64,000 nucleotides of DNA from NCBI RefSeq assembly GCF_002192455.1, contig NZ_CP021744.1, positions 6,720,501 to 6,784,500 of the forward strand, given 5' to 3'. The DNA is from Streptomyces albireticuli. GTDB lineage: Bacteria; Actinomycetota; Actinomycetes; Streptomycetales; Streptomycetaceae. The notes under the pieces were generated by a model that was not told the DNA's origin, searched no databases, and saw nothing but the letters and a program-made list of their open reading frames with translations. Position numbers and translations under genes: made by a program. Each line of letters opens with the position of its first letter. Within the stretch, counting starts at the first letter, position 1. Shown here one piece after another: positions 16,177 through 24,828 of the stretch.

Positions 16177-16731
16177 ATGAGAGCGAAGATCGTATCCGTG
16201 GCGCTGTCCGGAGCGCTGCTGCCCGTGGTGCTCACCTCGATACCCGTGGCCGGTGCGGTGGCGGAGGCCCGCCCCCGGCCCGCGGCCGCCGTCCCGAGCG
16301 GTGCCACTGCCGTCGTGCGGATCACCGAGGGGCAGGTGGCGGAGGCCCGTCCGGGCGCCCCGATCCTCTACCCGAGCGTGACCAGCTGCCTGACCGTGAC
16401 CGTCCGGCTGGCCGGCGGCGGCAAGGTCGGCGCCCACGCCAGCCTGTTCCAGGTGCCCGGCGAGTACCGCTCGGACGGGATCCTCGCGGCGCTCAAGGGC
16501 CGGGTGGGGAACCGGGCGGTGCGGGCCGTGGAGGTCCGGGGCGCGGTCGGCGCCTGGCACCCCGGCTATTTCACCAAGGCGATCGAGGCCTACGGGGACG
16601 GCGAGGCCGTGCCCTACCCCACGGCGCCGGACCCCGAGGGGATCGCGCGGGCCGTGGCCGGCGGGCTGGACCAGCCGCGCGCCCGGGTGACGGTCCAGGA
16701 CGTCCCCGACGGGGACATGACGGTGACCTGA
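16177..16731 (+). CDS. Secreted protein with a possible CheD/CNF-type deamidase-like pattern
   Basis: 184 residues with a Sec signal peptide (MRAKIVSVALSGALLPVVLTS... cut near AVA-EA). The single Cys lies in VTSCLTVTVRLAGGGKVGAHASLF, with a His 16 residues later. This Cys-strand-Gly-His spacing resembles the catalytic Cys and His of CheD and CNF1-fold glutamine deamidases. Later segments (VRAVEVRGAVGAW, then IARAVAGGLDQPRARVTVQDVP) are in the right order for the rest of that fold. The similarity is by eye and may be chance. If it is not a deamidase, the protein is an unassigned secreted protein. Confidence 0.6.
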   Translation: MRAKIVSVALSGALLPVVLTSIPVAGAVAEARPRPAAAVPSGATAVVRITEGQVAEARPGAPILYPSVTSCLTVTVRLAGGGKVGAHASLFQVPGEYRSDGILAALKGRVGNRAVRAVEVRGAVGAWHPGYFTKAIEAYGDGEAVPYPTAPDPEGIARAVAGGLDQPRARVTVQDVPDGDMTVT

Positions 16732-16821
16732 CATGCGGTCGGGCCGGATTCCGGCCGGACTACCGATGGGCGGGCGCCCGTGCGAAGCTTTGGCGACGCC
16801 CGCCATGACCAGGAGGTTTCG

Positions 16822-17037
16822 ATGACGGACAGTACAGCGCCCCAGGACACGCCGCAGGACGCGGCCGGGGACGACACCGAGAACGATGTGAAGCGCAAGT
16901 TCCGGGAGGCCCTGGAGCGCAAGCGCGGCCAGGCGGCCGACGCCGCCGGCAACGGCCGGAACAGCGACGGGTCCAAGATCCACGGCACCCACGGCAAGGC
17001 GGGCGGTCAGCGCTCCTTCCGGCGCAAGAGCGGCTGA
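16822..17037 (+). CDS. DUF5302 family protein
   Basis: 71 residues from the ATG at 16822 with a strong AGGAGG site nine bases upstream. It is hydrophilic, with the family core DVKRKFREALERKRG and the basic C-terminus GGQRSFRRKSG. DUF5302 proteins are small, abundant, probably nucleic-acid-associated actinobacterial proteins of unknown function. It is a single gene, convergent with the next one. Confidence 0.85.
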   Translation: MTDSTAPQDTPQDAAGDDTENDVKRKFREALERKRGQAADAAGNGRNSDGSKIHGTHGKAGGQRSFRRKSG

Positions 17038-17064
17038 CCGCCGCGGGGGCCCGGGCCGCCGGGG

Positions 17065-17508
17065 TCAGGACCGCCGGCGCCTGAAGGCCTTCCGCACGAA
17101 GTGGACGATCAGCGCGATCACCACGATCGCCACCACGACCAGCAGGATCAGGACCACGATCATCACCACGCCGAGCTTCTTGAAGAAGCCCTTCTTCTTC
17201 TTTTTCTTCGGCTTGGCGACCGTGGACTTGCGGTCCTTGTCGGCCTGGTAGCGGTGCGAGGTGTCGGCGGCCGACCCGGCGTCGGAGGCCGCCGGCACCG
17301 AGGCCGCGTCCGTGGCGCTCGCGGCCGCCACGGCGACCGCGGCGGGCCGGGCCGGGCTCTCCGCCGCCGCGGGCGGCACCAGCAGCGCGGCCGCCAGCGC
17401 GAGCACCGCGGCCACCACCGCCCGGCGGCCCCGGCGCCGTCGGGTGCCGCCCGCCACCGCCCCGGCCCCGTGGCCCTCTCGCTCGTCCTGGTTCAGCTCA
17501 GCGCTCAT
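17065..17508 (-). CDS. Hypothetical membrane protein with poly-lysine juxtamembrane stretch
   Basis: 147 residues from the ATG at 17508 preceded by GGGGGCG. It has a first hydrophobic segment or uncleaved signal (AVVAAVLALAAALLVPPAAA, residues about 30-50) and an Ala/Asp-rich extracytoplasmic stretch. A KPKKKKKKGFFKKLG basic block then leads into a second membrane helix (VVMIVVLILLVVVAIVVIALIV) and a short basic tail. With two helices the poly-Lys block and tail would face the cytoplasm or wall depending on topology. I do not recognise a family. Confidence 0.7.
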   Translation of the reverse strand: MSAELNQDEREGHGAGAVAGGTRRRRGRRAVVAAVLALAAALLVPPAAAESPARPAAVAVAAASATDAASVPAASDAGSAADTSHRYQADKDRKSTVAKPKKKKKKGFFKKLGVVMIVVLILLVVVAIVVIALIVHFVRKAFRRRRS

Positions 17509-17698
17509 GCACGCCCCCATGGTTCGGGTGTCACCTGCTCGTACGTACGCACCCGGTCGGCATGACCCTGACATATGTCGGGCCGACCCGGCGCGGCCCC
17601 CATTATGGGGGTGGCGGCACCTCTCCCAGCAGGGCGCGTGACGGCTCGCGCCGGAGTGACGGGGCTTATGGAGCTTTGTCCTCCGTTTCCGGGTGCCG

Positions 17699-17726
17699 CC
17701 CCGGAGTCCCGGCCCGGGCTCCGGGG
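17699..17726 (-). terminator. Hairpin terminator of the SDR gene
   Basis: CCCCGGAG-t-CCCGG (17699-17712) pairs with 17714-17726, leaving one bulged T and a tiny loop. It is 14 bases beyond the SDR stop on the minus strand. Confidence 0.6.
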
Positions 17727-17739
17727 CGGCGGACGCGCG

Positions 17740-18738
17740 CTACCCCCGTACCGGCACCCCCAGGAGCTCCTCCTCCACCCGCGGGTCCAGGCCCAGCGCC
17801 GGGCGGTCCGGGCGCTGCGGGGCCCGGCCGCCGAGGGCCGTCAGCCAGGACCAGGTGTCCGCCACCGTCTCCGCGGCGGGGCGGCACCGCAGGCCGCTCG
17901 CCAGGGCCTTGTCCACCGCCCCCTGGTGCAGCGTGTCGTAGAGCTCGCCCCGGGGGACCCAGACCGGGAGGTCCGTCCACGGGCGGACACCCGCCGCGAG
18001 GATCGGCTCCGGGTCCGTCCAGCGCAGCTCCGCGTCGGAGCCGGTGGCGCGCACGCAGGCCTCCAGGAGCTCGCCCGTCGTGGTGTGGCCGGGCGGGCTG
18101 ATCAGGTTGTACGGGCCGGCCAGGCCGCGCGCGACGGCGTCCAGGGTCCACTCGGCGAGGTCGCGGGCGTCGATGTACTGAAGTCCCAGGTCGCGCGGGC
18201 CGGGGGCGAGCACCGGGCCACCGCGCGCGATCCGGTTCAGCCACCACGGCAGCCGGCCGATGTTCTCGCGGGGGCCGAGGATCAGCCCCGCCCGGACCAG
18301 CAGCGCCCCGTCCTCCCCGAAGGCCGCGGTCGCGGCCAGCTCCCCGCCGCGCTTGTCCCGCGCGTACTCCACCGCCCCCGCGTCGGGCGAGCCGTCCACC
18401 ACCGGGTGGCTCTCGTCGTGCCCGGCGGGGCTCGGGTAGGCGTAGACCGAGCCGCTCGACACGTACGCGTACCGCCCCGCCCGCCCGGCCAGTGCCCGTG
18501 CCGCGTCCCGGACCGCGGTCGGCGCGCCCGACCAGGTGTCGACGACGGCGTCCCACTCGCCCGTCGCCAGGGCCGTGAGCCCGTCCGCCGCCGTGCGGTC
18601 GCCGTGCAGCGCCGTGACGCCCGCGGGGGCGGCGTGGTGGCCGCGGTGGAAGACCGTCACCTCCCAGCCGCGTGCCAGCGCCGCCTCGGTGACGGCGTAT
18701 CCCACGAATTCGGTCCCGCCCAGAATCAATAGCCTCAT
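17740..18738 (-). CDS. NAD-dependent epimerase/dehydratase (atypical SDR)
   Basis: 332 residues from the ATG at 18738 (MRLLILGGTEFVG). The Rossmann motif is GGTEFVG. The active-site region has YVSSGSVYA with Ser/Tyr, and the usual YxxxK appears as YARDKRGGE. A C-terminal substrate region follows. Relatives act as nucleotide-sugar epimerases or NAD-dependent reductases, and in Streptomyces this type is generally annotated only as an oxidoreductase. Substrate unknown. It is transcribed away from the exopolysaccharide operon and does not obviously belong to it. Confidence 0.82.
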   Translation of the reverse strand: MRLLILGGTEFVGYAVTEAALARGWEVTVFHRGHHAAPAGVTALHGDRTAADGLTALATGEWDAVVDTWSGAPTAVRDAARALAGRAGRYAYVSSGSVYAYPSPAGHDESHPVVDGSPDAGAVEYARDKRGGELAATAAFGEDGALLVRAGLILGPRENIGRLPWWLNRIARGGPVLAPGPRDLGLQYIDARDLAEWTLDAVARGLAGPYNLISPPGHTTTGELLEACVRATGSDAELRWTDPEPILAAGVRPWTDLPVWVPRGELYDTLHQGAVDKALASGLRCRPAAETVADTWSWLTALGGRAPQRPDRPALGLDPRVEEELLGVPVRG

Positions 18739-19527
18739 GCCGCACACCCTGCCCTCCCGTCAGGGGCGGGCGGAAGCGCTGCATGCTCTCAGCAGAATCG
18801 CCCGCTCCTCTCCGGGCGCGCCCCGGCGGCGAATTGGAGGGCAACCTTACTTAGAGGGGGGTGAGTTGGTTCCGGTTGCGTGCCGGGCCCCGGAACGTCC
18901 GGCGAAGGCGCGCGGACCCCGTCCGACGGGTGGGCGGAAGTATCCGCTGATTGCCGGATGCAACAGGCAAGCCGGACAGCCTTCATCAGGCCGATCTCCG
19001 GACGCCCCGTTCTTCGAGTGACCCCTGTGGTTCCGGGAGGAGCGTACGGGTCCGGCAACGGTGTACACCAATGTCGCTACAGGTCACCCCGCGGATGCCC
19101 GTCGTGCCCCCGGGGCGCGGGGGTCGCGGGGGGTCCGCCGGCGGCCCGGCAGAATCCGGCCAGACTGCCGAGAACCGCCGCGTGGCTCCTGGCCATCGAG
19201 CCAGCAAGACCTTCGGGCATGGCGCACTATATGGCTGGGCGGTCGAGAGGCTGAGGGTGCCTCCCGACGCCGCGGCACACGTGTGCCCGGCGGCTCATGA
19301 CACCACCGCGCGGTCTCGGCTCCGGCCGTGCGGCTCAGGCGCGGACAGCGGTGTCCGCGCCGTGGGGGAGGAGCGGCGGTCGCCGGGGAGGTGCGACCGC
19401 GGGTGGGGGCCGTGCCTTTGGGGACCATTCGATGTGCGGGTCGGTACCGGGTCCCGGTGCTGCGCGTACACGTCATGACCGGACGGCGGCGCACGCGTGC
19501 GCGGGGCCGTTCTGGGGGGAGAAAGCT
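18739..19527. other. 789-bp intergenic region upstream of the exopolysaccharide operon
   Basis: No convincing gene is present; the open frames here lack codon bias and ribosome sites. It must hold the promoter of the operon, but I find no clear -35/-10 pair. GGGGAGAAAG immediately before 19528 is the ribosome site of the first gene. The unusual length for this genome suggests long regulatory or untranslated sequence. Confidence 0.5.
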
Positions 19528-21717
19528 ATGGGTCGTACGACCCGTCTTGCCGCGGCGTGGGCCGCCGGCGTCCTGCTCACCGTGGCCGTTCCGGCCGGCG
19601 GCGCCCATGCCGCCGACACCACGCCGAGGATCGACCTGCGCCTGCTCGTCGTCGACGACGGCGGCCCGGCCACCGAGGCGATCCGCGCCGAACTCGCGGA
19701 GGCCGGCACACCGTTCACCCAGGTGGACCTCACCGAGGCGGGACGCCCGCGGATCGACGAGGCGTTCCTGAGCGACACGGCCGACGGCAGACCGCGCGCC
19801 AAATTCCAGGGCGTGGTGTTACCCAACGACAACCCCTTCGGGGCCGGTTCGCCCGAGATGGCGGCCCTCGCCTCCTACGAGAAGCGCTTCGGGATCCGGC
19901 AGGTCGACGCCTACACCTACGCCCGCCCGGCCGTCGGGCTCAACACCCCCGCGGACGGCGGCTACAGCGGACCCCTGGACGGCAAGTCCGCGCAGGTGAC
20001 CTCCGCCGGCGCGGCGGGACCGTTCGGCTATCTGAGGAAAAACGTTCCCTTCGAGGACAACGACACCGCTGTCAACGAGAGTTACGGATATCTGGCCACC
20101 CCACTGGAGAAGCAGGCCGACGGCGCCACCTACACCAGCTTCCTCGACGCCCCCGTCCCGGGCGGCAGCGCCCGCGGCTCCCTGATCGGCGAGTACACCC
20201 ACGACGGGCGCAGCGAGCTCGTCGTCACCTTCGTCGCCAACCAGTACCAGACGCAGTTCCGGCTGGTCTCGCGCGGCATCGTGGAGTGGCTGACCCGGGG
20301 CACCCACCTCGGTGCCGCCCGCAACTACTTCGGCGTCCACGTCGACGACGTCTTCGCGGCGGACGACCGCTGGGACACCAAGCTCAAGTGCACCCCCGGC
20401 GACGTCGACTGCCCCGGCAACCCCAACCCGGAGAGCCCCGCGATCCGGATGAAGGCCGCCGACGCGCAGTACGCCAAGCAGTGGTCCCAGAGCCACAACC
20501 TCACCCTGGACCTCGCCTACAACGGCGTCGGCAGCGAGGAGTACCGGGCGGAGCACGGCGGCGCGGCCGACCCGCTGCTCCAGCAGCTCGTCGCCGACCA
20601 GAAGTCCTACCGCTGGATCAACCACACCTTCACGCACGCCTTCCTCGGCTGCGAGCAGAACACCTCCGTCGTGCCCTGGAAGTGCGCCACCGACCTCCTC
20701 GGCCGGACCCGCTGGGTCAGCCGTCTGAAGATCGGCGGCGAGATCGACGGCAACGCCGCCTGGGCGGCCAAGCAGGGACTCGTCCACGACAAGGACGAGC
20801 TCGTCACCGGCGAGCACTCCGGCCTGCGCACCCTGCCCCAGCAGACCGAGGACAACCCCGAGCTCGCGCCCGTACTCGGCCAGAGCGGCGTCCGCTGGAT
20901 CGCCAGCGACAACTCCCGCGAGCGGCGGCAGCGCGCCATCGGTTCCGCGCTGACCGTGCCCCGCTACCCCATGAACGTCTACTACAACGTCGGCACCGCG
21001 GCCGAGCAGACCGACGAGTACAACTGGCTCTACACCAAGAAGGCCGACGGCGGCAGCGGCACCTGCGAGAAGTTCCCCGAGACGACCACCTGCCTGAAGG
21101 CCCCGCTCGACACGAAGACCGGCTTCGCCTCCTACATCGCGCCGCTCGAGTCCCGCATCGCCCTCGGCCACGTCCTCGCCAACGACCCGCGCCCGCACTT
21201 CATGCACCAGTCCAACCTCTCCGAGGAGCGCATCGGCTACGCCGTCCTGGAGAAGGTCCTCGCCGACTACAACGGCCTCTTCGCCGACAACACCCCGCTG
21301 GTCAACCTCCGCATGCGGGACATCGGCACGGAGATGGGCAAGCGCGCCGCCTGGCAGGCCGCGGTCGCCGCCGGCAAGGTCACCGCCTACCGGATCGGCA
21401 ACGCCGTCACCATCAGCGCGCCCGACGGGACGCAGGCCGCCGCCACCCTGCCCGAGGGCACCGTGCAGACCGGTCCGAACGGATCGGGCTCCGCCTTCGG
21501 CGACGCCTACGCGGGCGCCCGCTCCGGCTGGACCACCGCCGGCACCCAGGCCCCGGCCACCTTCACCCTGCCCGGCGCCGCCGTCTCCGCCGCGCACACC
21601 CCCGGCGCCACCGCCGCCCGCGTCCAGGCACCGGCCGCCGCCCTCTCGGTCCCCGAGGGCGTCGCCCACCGCGTCCCCTACGGGCCCGCCGACGCCGCGC
21701 ACACCGCACGCCGCTGA
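19528..21717 (+). CDS. Agd3-like polysaccharide deacetylase (CE18 type), TTA-containing
   Basis: 729 residues from the ATG at 19528, with a Sec signal peptide ending near AHA-AD. The N-terminal half is a beta-rich domain (IDLRLLVVDDGG). The NodB-like deacetylase core has the metal Asp in FGVHVDDVF (D273/D274) and the His pair in NHTFTHAF (H366, H370). The length and order, with an N-terminal domain before the NodB core, resemble Agd3, which deacetylates galactosaminogalactan, more than short CE4 enzymes. PelA does the analogous job in Pel systems. It should partly de-N-acetylate the polymer outside the cell to make it cationic. Leu98 is a TTA codon (19819-19821), which predicts bldA dependence. 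First gene of the operon. Confidence 0.78.
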   Translation: MGRTTRLAAAWAAGVLLTVAVPAGGAHAADTTPRIDLRLLVVDDGGPATEAIRAELAEAGTPFTQVDLTEAGRPRIDEAFLSDTADGRPRAKFQGVVLPNDNPFGAGSPEMAALASYEKRFGIRQVDAYTYARPAVGLNTPADGGYSGPLDGKSAQVTSAGAAGPFGYLRKNVPFEDNDTAVNESYGYLATPLEKQADGATYTSFLDAPVPGGSARGSLIGEYTHDGRSELVVTFVANQYQTQFRLVSRGIVEWLTRGTHLGAARNYFGVHVDDVFAADDRWDTKLKCTPGDVDCPGNPNPESPAIRMKAADAQYAKQWSQSHNLTLDLAYNGVGSEEYRAEHGGAADPLLQQLVADQKSYRWINHTFTHAFLGCEQNTSVVPWKCATDLLGRTRWVSRLKIGGEIDGNAAWAAKQGLVHDKDELVTGEHSGLRTLPQQTEDNPELAPVLGQSGVRWIASDNSRERRQRAIGSALTVPRYPMNVYYNVGTAAEQTDEYNWLYTKKADGGSGTCEKFPETTTCLKAPLDTKTGFASYIAPLESRIALGHVLANDPRPHFMHQSNLSEERIGYAVLEKVLADYNGLFADNTPLVNLRMRDIGTEMGKRAAWQAAVAAGKVTAYRIGNAVTISAPDGTQAAATLPEGTVQTGPNGSGSAFGDAYAGARSGWTTAGTQAPATFTLPGAAVSAAHTPGATAARVQAPAAALSVPEGVAHRVPYGPADAAHTARR

Positions 21718-21767
21718 CCGGCAGCACCGCATCGAGCCGCGCACTCTCTGGAGAGAACCGAATTTTC

Positions 21768-23315
21768 ATGCACGGACCGCTTGCCGAGACAGCAATCGAC
21801 ACTCCCTCGGTGACCCTGCTCACCGAGGGGACCTATCCGCACAGCCACGGCGGAGTGAGCGTGTGGTGCGACCAGCTGGTCCAGGGCATGCCCGACGTCG
21901 ACTTCCGGGTCATCGCGGTGACGGGCACCGGGCGGGAACAGCTCGCCTGGGACCTCCCGCCGCACGTCCGGAGCGTGGCATGCCACCCGCTGTGGGGCCC
22001 GCCGCCGGGCGGCCGCGCCCCGCGCGGCAAGCAGCTGCGGGCCCTGCTCACCGCCTACGAGCTCTTCCTGCTGACCCTCCTCGACCCGGCGCACGAGCAC
22101 CACTTCCCGAGGACCTTCTACCGGCTGGCCGAGTACGCCGCGGCCGGCACCCTCGCGCCGGCCCTGCGCGGCGAGGCCGCGGCCCGCACCCTCGTCCGGG
22201 TGTGGAACCGCCCCGGCCTCGCCACCGCCGGCGCGCGCCCCACCCTCCACGACGCCCTGCTCGCCACCGACCTGCTGGAACACGCGCTGCGCCCGCTCGC
22301 CGCCGACCCGCCCGCCGAAGGGGTCACCCACGCGGTGAGCGGGGGGCTGGCCGCGCTGCCCGGCCTGATCGCCCACCACCGCCACGGCACCCCCTTCCTC
22401 CTCACCGAACACGGCATCTACCTCCGCGAGCGCTACCTCGGCTTCCGCGCCGAGCCCTACCGCTGGCCCGTCAAGGCGCTGATGCTGGGGCTGTTCCGGC
22501 TGCTCGCCGTGGAGAGCTACCGGGTCGCCTCGCTCGTCACCCCCGGCAACCGCTACAACCGGCGCTGGGAGGAGCACGGCGGCACCCCGCCCGACCGGAT
22601 CCGGACCGTCTACAACGGCGTCGACCCGGCCGCCTTCCCGCCCGCCGGACCGGAGCCGGAGACCCCGACGCTCAGCTGGGCCGGGCGCGTCGACCCCATC
22701 AAGGGCCTGGAGACGCTGATCCGCGCCTTCGCGCTCGTACGGGCCGAGATCCCCGCCGCGCGGCTGCGGCTCTTCGGCGGCACCCCGCGCGGCGGCGAGG
22801 GCTACCGTACGGCCTGCGAGAAGCTCGCCGCCGAGCTGGGGGTGGCCGAGGCCGTCGTCTTCGAGGGCCGCGTCGAGGACATCCGGGACGCCTACGCCGC
22901 CGGCAACGTCGTGATGCTCTCCAGCATCAGCGAGGGCTTCCCGTTCACCCTGATCGAGGCCATGTCGTGCGGCCGCGCCACCGTTTCCACCGATGTGGGC
23001 GGGGTCCGCGAGGCCGTCGGCGACAGCGGCCTGGTCGTACCGCCCCGGGATCCCCAGAGCATGGCGGAGGCCGCCCTCACCCTGCTGCGGGACGCCGGAC
23101 TGCGGGCCCGGATGGGGGAGTCGGCCCGGCTCCGGGTGATCGAGCAGTTCACCCTCCGCCAGACGATCAGCGCCTTCCGCGACATCTACCGCGACCTCGA
23201 CGTCCGCACCCGGCAGCCGTCCGTCGAGCGCCCCTGGCGCCGCCGGCAGCGCGCCCTGGAACAGCAGCAGGAGGCCGTGCCCGTCATGGCCATGGCCGCG
23301 GGCGGTGCGGGATGA
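21768..23315 (+). CDS. pelF: PelF-type GT4 glycosyltransferase (DUF3492 N-terminus)
   Basis: 515 residues from the ATG at 21768. The DUF3492 N-terminal domain shows TLLTEGTYPHSHGGVSVW, and the helical middle part contains FPRTFYRLAEYAAAG and LLTEHGIYLRERYL. The C-terminal GT4 domain has VYNGVDPAAF, the basic WAGRVDPIKGL motif and the donor-binding SEGFPFTLIEAMSCG (E-x7-E). PelF is the cytoplasmic polymerase of Pel, using UDP-GalNAc. Gt4c of the Aspergillus galactosaminogalactan cluster has a homologous GT4 domain fused to membrane helices. Here the membrane protein is the next gene, overlapping by 4 bases, so the two likely work as a synthase complex. Confidence 0.88.
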   Translation: MHGPLAETAIDTPSVTLLTEGTYPHSHGGVSVWCDQLVQGMPDVDFRVIAVTGTGREQLAWDLPPHVRSVACHPLWGPPPGGRAPRGKQLRALLTAYELFLLTLLDPAHEHHFPRTFYRLAEYAAAGTLAPALRGEAAARTLVRVWNRPGLATAGARPTLHDALLATDLLEHALRPLAADPPAEGVTHAVSGGLAALPGLIAHHRHGTPFLLTEHGIYLRERYLGFRAEPYRWPVKALMLGLFRLLAVESYRVASLVTPGNRYNRRWEEHGGTPPDRIRTVYNGVDPAAFPPAGPEPETPTLSWAGRVDPIKGLETLIRAFALVRAEIPAARLRLFGGTPRGGEGYRTACEKLAAELGVAEAVVFEGRVEDIRDAYAAGNVVMLSSISEGFPFTLIEAMSCGRATVSTDVGGVREAVGDSGLVVPPRDPQSMAEAALTLLRDAGLRARMGESARLRVIEQFTLRQTISAFRDIYRDLDVRTRQPSVERPWRRRQRALEQQQEAVPVMAMAAGGAG

Positions 23316-24772
23316 GCGGCTTACTGCGCCTCGTACCGGACGAACCCGAACCCGCCCACGACCTCGCGGCCACGGCCGGCCCGGCCCGCCCGAGACCCCG
23401 GCCGCGCTGGGCGGCCGACCCCGTCGACCAACTGGCCGAGGAACTCGCCGAGGTGTGCGCGGCGGCCGTGCACCCCGACGAGATCGCGGCCGTCCTGGAG
23501 GCCGACGGCCTCACCGGTGAGCAGATCACCGAGCGCTACGGCCGCTCCGACGCCTTCGAACTGGCCGCCGAGCTCTACGCCCGGGTGCCCCGCAGCCACC
23601 CCGAACCCGCCCCCCGCGCCGACCCCTGGAAGGCGCACCCCGGCCGCTTCGCCCTCCGGGCCCTGGTCTTCACCCTGCCCGGCTTCGGCTACTCGCTGGG
23701 CGCACCGCTGATGACCGGGGCCCGCGACGGCTACGGCCTGCCCGCGGGCACCGCCGGCCTGGTCTCCTCCGCCCTGTTCGCCTGGGCCTGGAACCAGGGC
23801 CTCGCCCACCGGGCGTACGTCCGCCTCGCGGCGGGCGGCCGCCCGGCGGCCGGCCGCTGCCTGCGCCTGGGCGCGCCCCTCGGCGCGCTCCTCGCCACCG
23901 CCGCCGCGCTCCTCGCGCCCGGCCCGGCGAGCCCCGTGGGCACCACCTGCTTCGCGGCCGGCCAGGCGCTCTACCTGGCGGCGGCCACCGTGCTGCTCGT
24001 CCTCGGCCGCGAGCGGCTGCTGCTGCTCACCCTGGCGCCCACCGCCGCCGGGGGAATCCTGCTCCTCTTCTTCCAGTCACCGTCCGCCCTCCGCGTCCTG
24101 CTGCTGCTCGGCACCCTCGGCGGTGTCCTCGGCGTGGCCGCCCACCAGATCCTGCGCACCCGCGAGGACGGGGCACCGGGCGCCGCCCCGTCGCCCCTCG
24201 CCTCGCTCCCGTACGGCCTGTTCGGCCTGGGCTGCGGCGTCCTGACGACCCTCGCCGCACTCGGCGACGTGCTGCGCCGCAGCCCGGGAGCGGCCACCGC
24301 CGGCGCCGCCGTCATCGCGCTCACCCTCAGCATGGGAGCGGCGGAATGGCTGCTCTACCGCTGCCGGGGCACCGCCCTGAAGGCGCTCGCCCGCGCCACG
24401 ACCACCCGCGGCATGCTGCTGGGGGCCGTCCGGGTGCTCGCCCTGTGCGTGGCCGGATATCTCGCCGCGCTCACCGTTCTGGCGTTCGCCACCGCGCTGT
24501 TGTGGAAGGATGGCCCACCCTTGACCGCCCCGCGGCTCATCGCCCTGCTGGCGCTCGGGGCGGTCCTGTGGACCGGGCTGCTGCTCCAGGCGTTCGGTGT
24601 CGCATGGACCCCGGCCGCCCTGTGTCTGGCCGCCGCGGGCGCCGAGTCGGCCGCGCTCGCCCTGCGGATCTCCACACCGGCCACCGTCCAGCTCCTGGTC
24701 TGCACGGGCGCCGCGCTCGCCCTGCTCACCGTCGCCACCGCCCTGCTGGGCCGGCTGACGACCCACCGCTGA
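23312..24772 (+). CDS. Polytopic membrane protein of the exopolysaccharide synthase (PelG/Gt4c-membrane-domain analogue), TTA at codon 4
   Basis: 486 residues. About 110 soluble N-terminal residues are followed by roughly 11-12 hydrophobic segments from residue about 120 to the end, including LGALLATAAALL, LLLLTLAPTAAGGILLLF and LLVCTGAALALLTVATALL. No transporter signature is recognised; by position it should carry the growing polymer across the membrane, like PelG or the membrane part of Gt4c. The ATG overlaps the pelF stop (ATGA), so initiation is coupled. Codon 4 is TTA (23321-23323), so ribosomes arriving from pelF would stall at once without the bldA tRNA. That placement looks well suited for strict control. 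Confidence 0.75.
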   Translation: MSGLLRLVPDEPEPAHDLAATAGPARPRPRPRWAADPVDQLAEELAEVCAAAVHPDEIAAVLEADGLTGEQITERYGRSDAFELAAELYARVPRSHPEPAPRADPWKAHPGRFALRALVFTLPGFGYSLGAPLMTGARDGYGLPAGTAGLVSSALFAWAWNQGLAHRAYVRLAAGGRPAAGRCLRLGAPLGALLATAAALLAPGPASPVGTTCFAAGQALYLAAATVLLVLGRERLLLLTLAPTAAGGILLLFFQSPSALRVLLLLGTLGGVLGVAAHQILRTREDGAPGAAPSPLASLPYGLFGLGCGVLTTLAALGDVLRRSPGAATAGAAVIALTLSMGAAEWLLYRCRGTALKALARATTTRGMLLGAVRVLALCVAGYLAALTVLAFATALLWKDGPPLTAPRLIALLALGAVLWTGLLLQAFGVAWTPAALCLAAAGAESAALALRISTPATVQLLVCTGAALALLTVATALLGRLTTHR

Positions 24773-24828
24773 CGTCCCGTCATCACGGCACCACCCGCTC
24801 GCCGTTCCGTCCCCGAGGGAGATCCGCC

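Noticed and set aside
13978..16992. 1004-codon minus-strand open frame
   Set aside because: Antisense to the HEAT-repeat gene and others; low-stop composition in GC-rich DNA, no motif or ribosome site.
18842..18862. Iron-box-like sequence (GGCAACCTTACTTAG)
   Set aside because: Only one half resembles the DmdR/IdeR site, and no iron gene is adjacent.
21863..23311. Upstream extension of the membrane protein within pelF
   Set aside because: Arg/Pro-rich out-of-frame shadow of pelF; the ATG at 23312 gives the coupled start.
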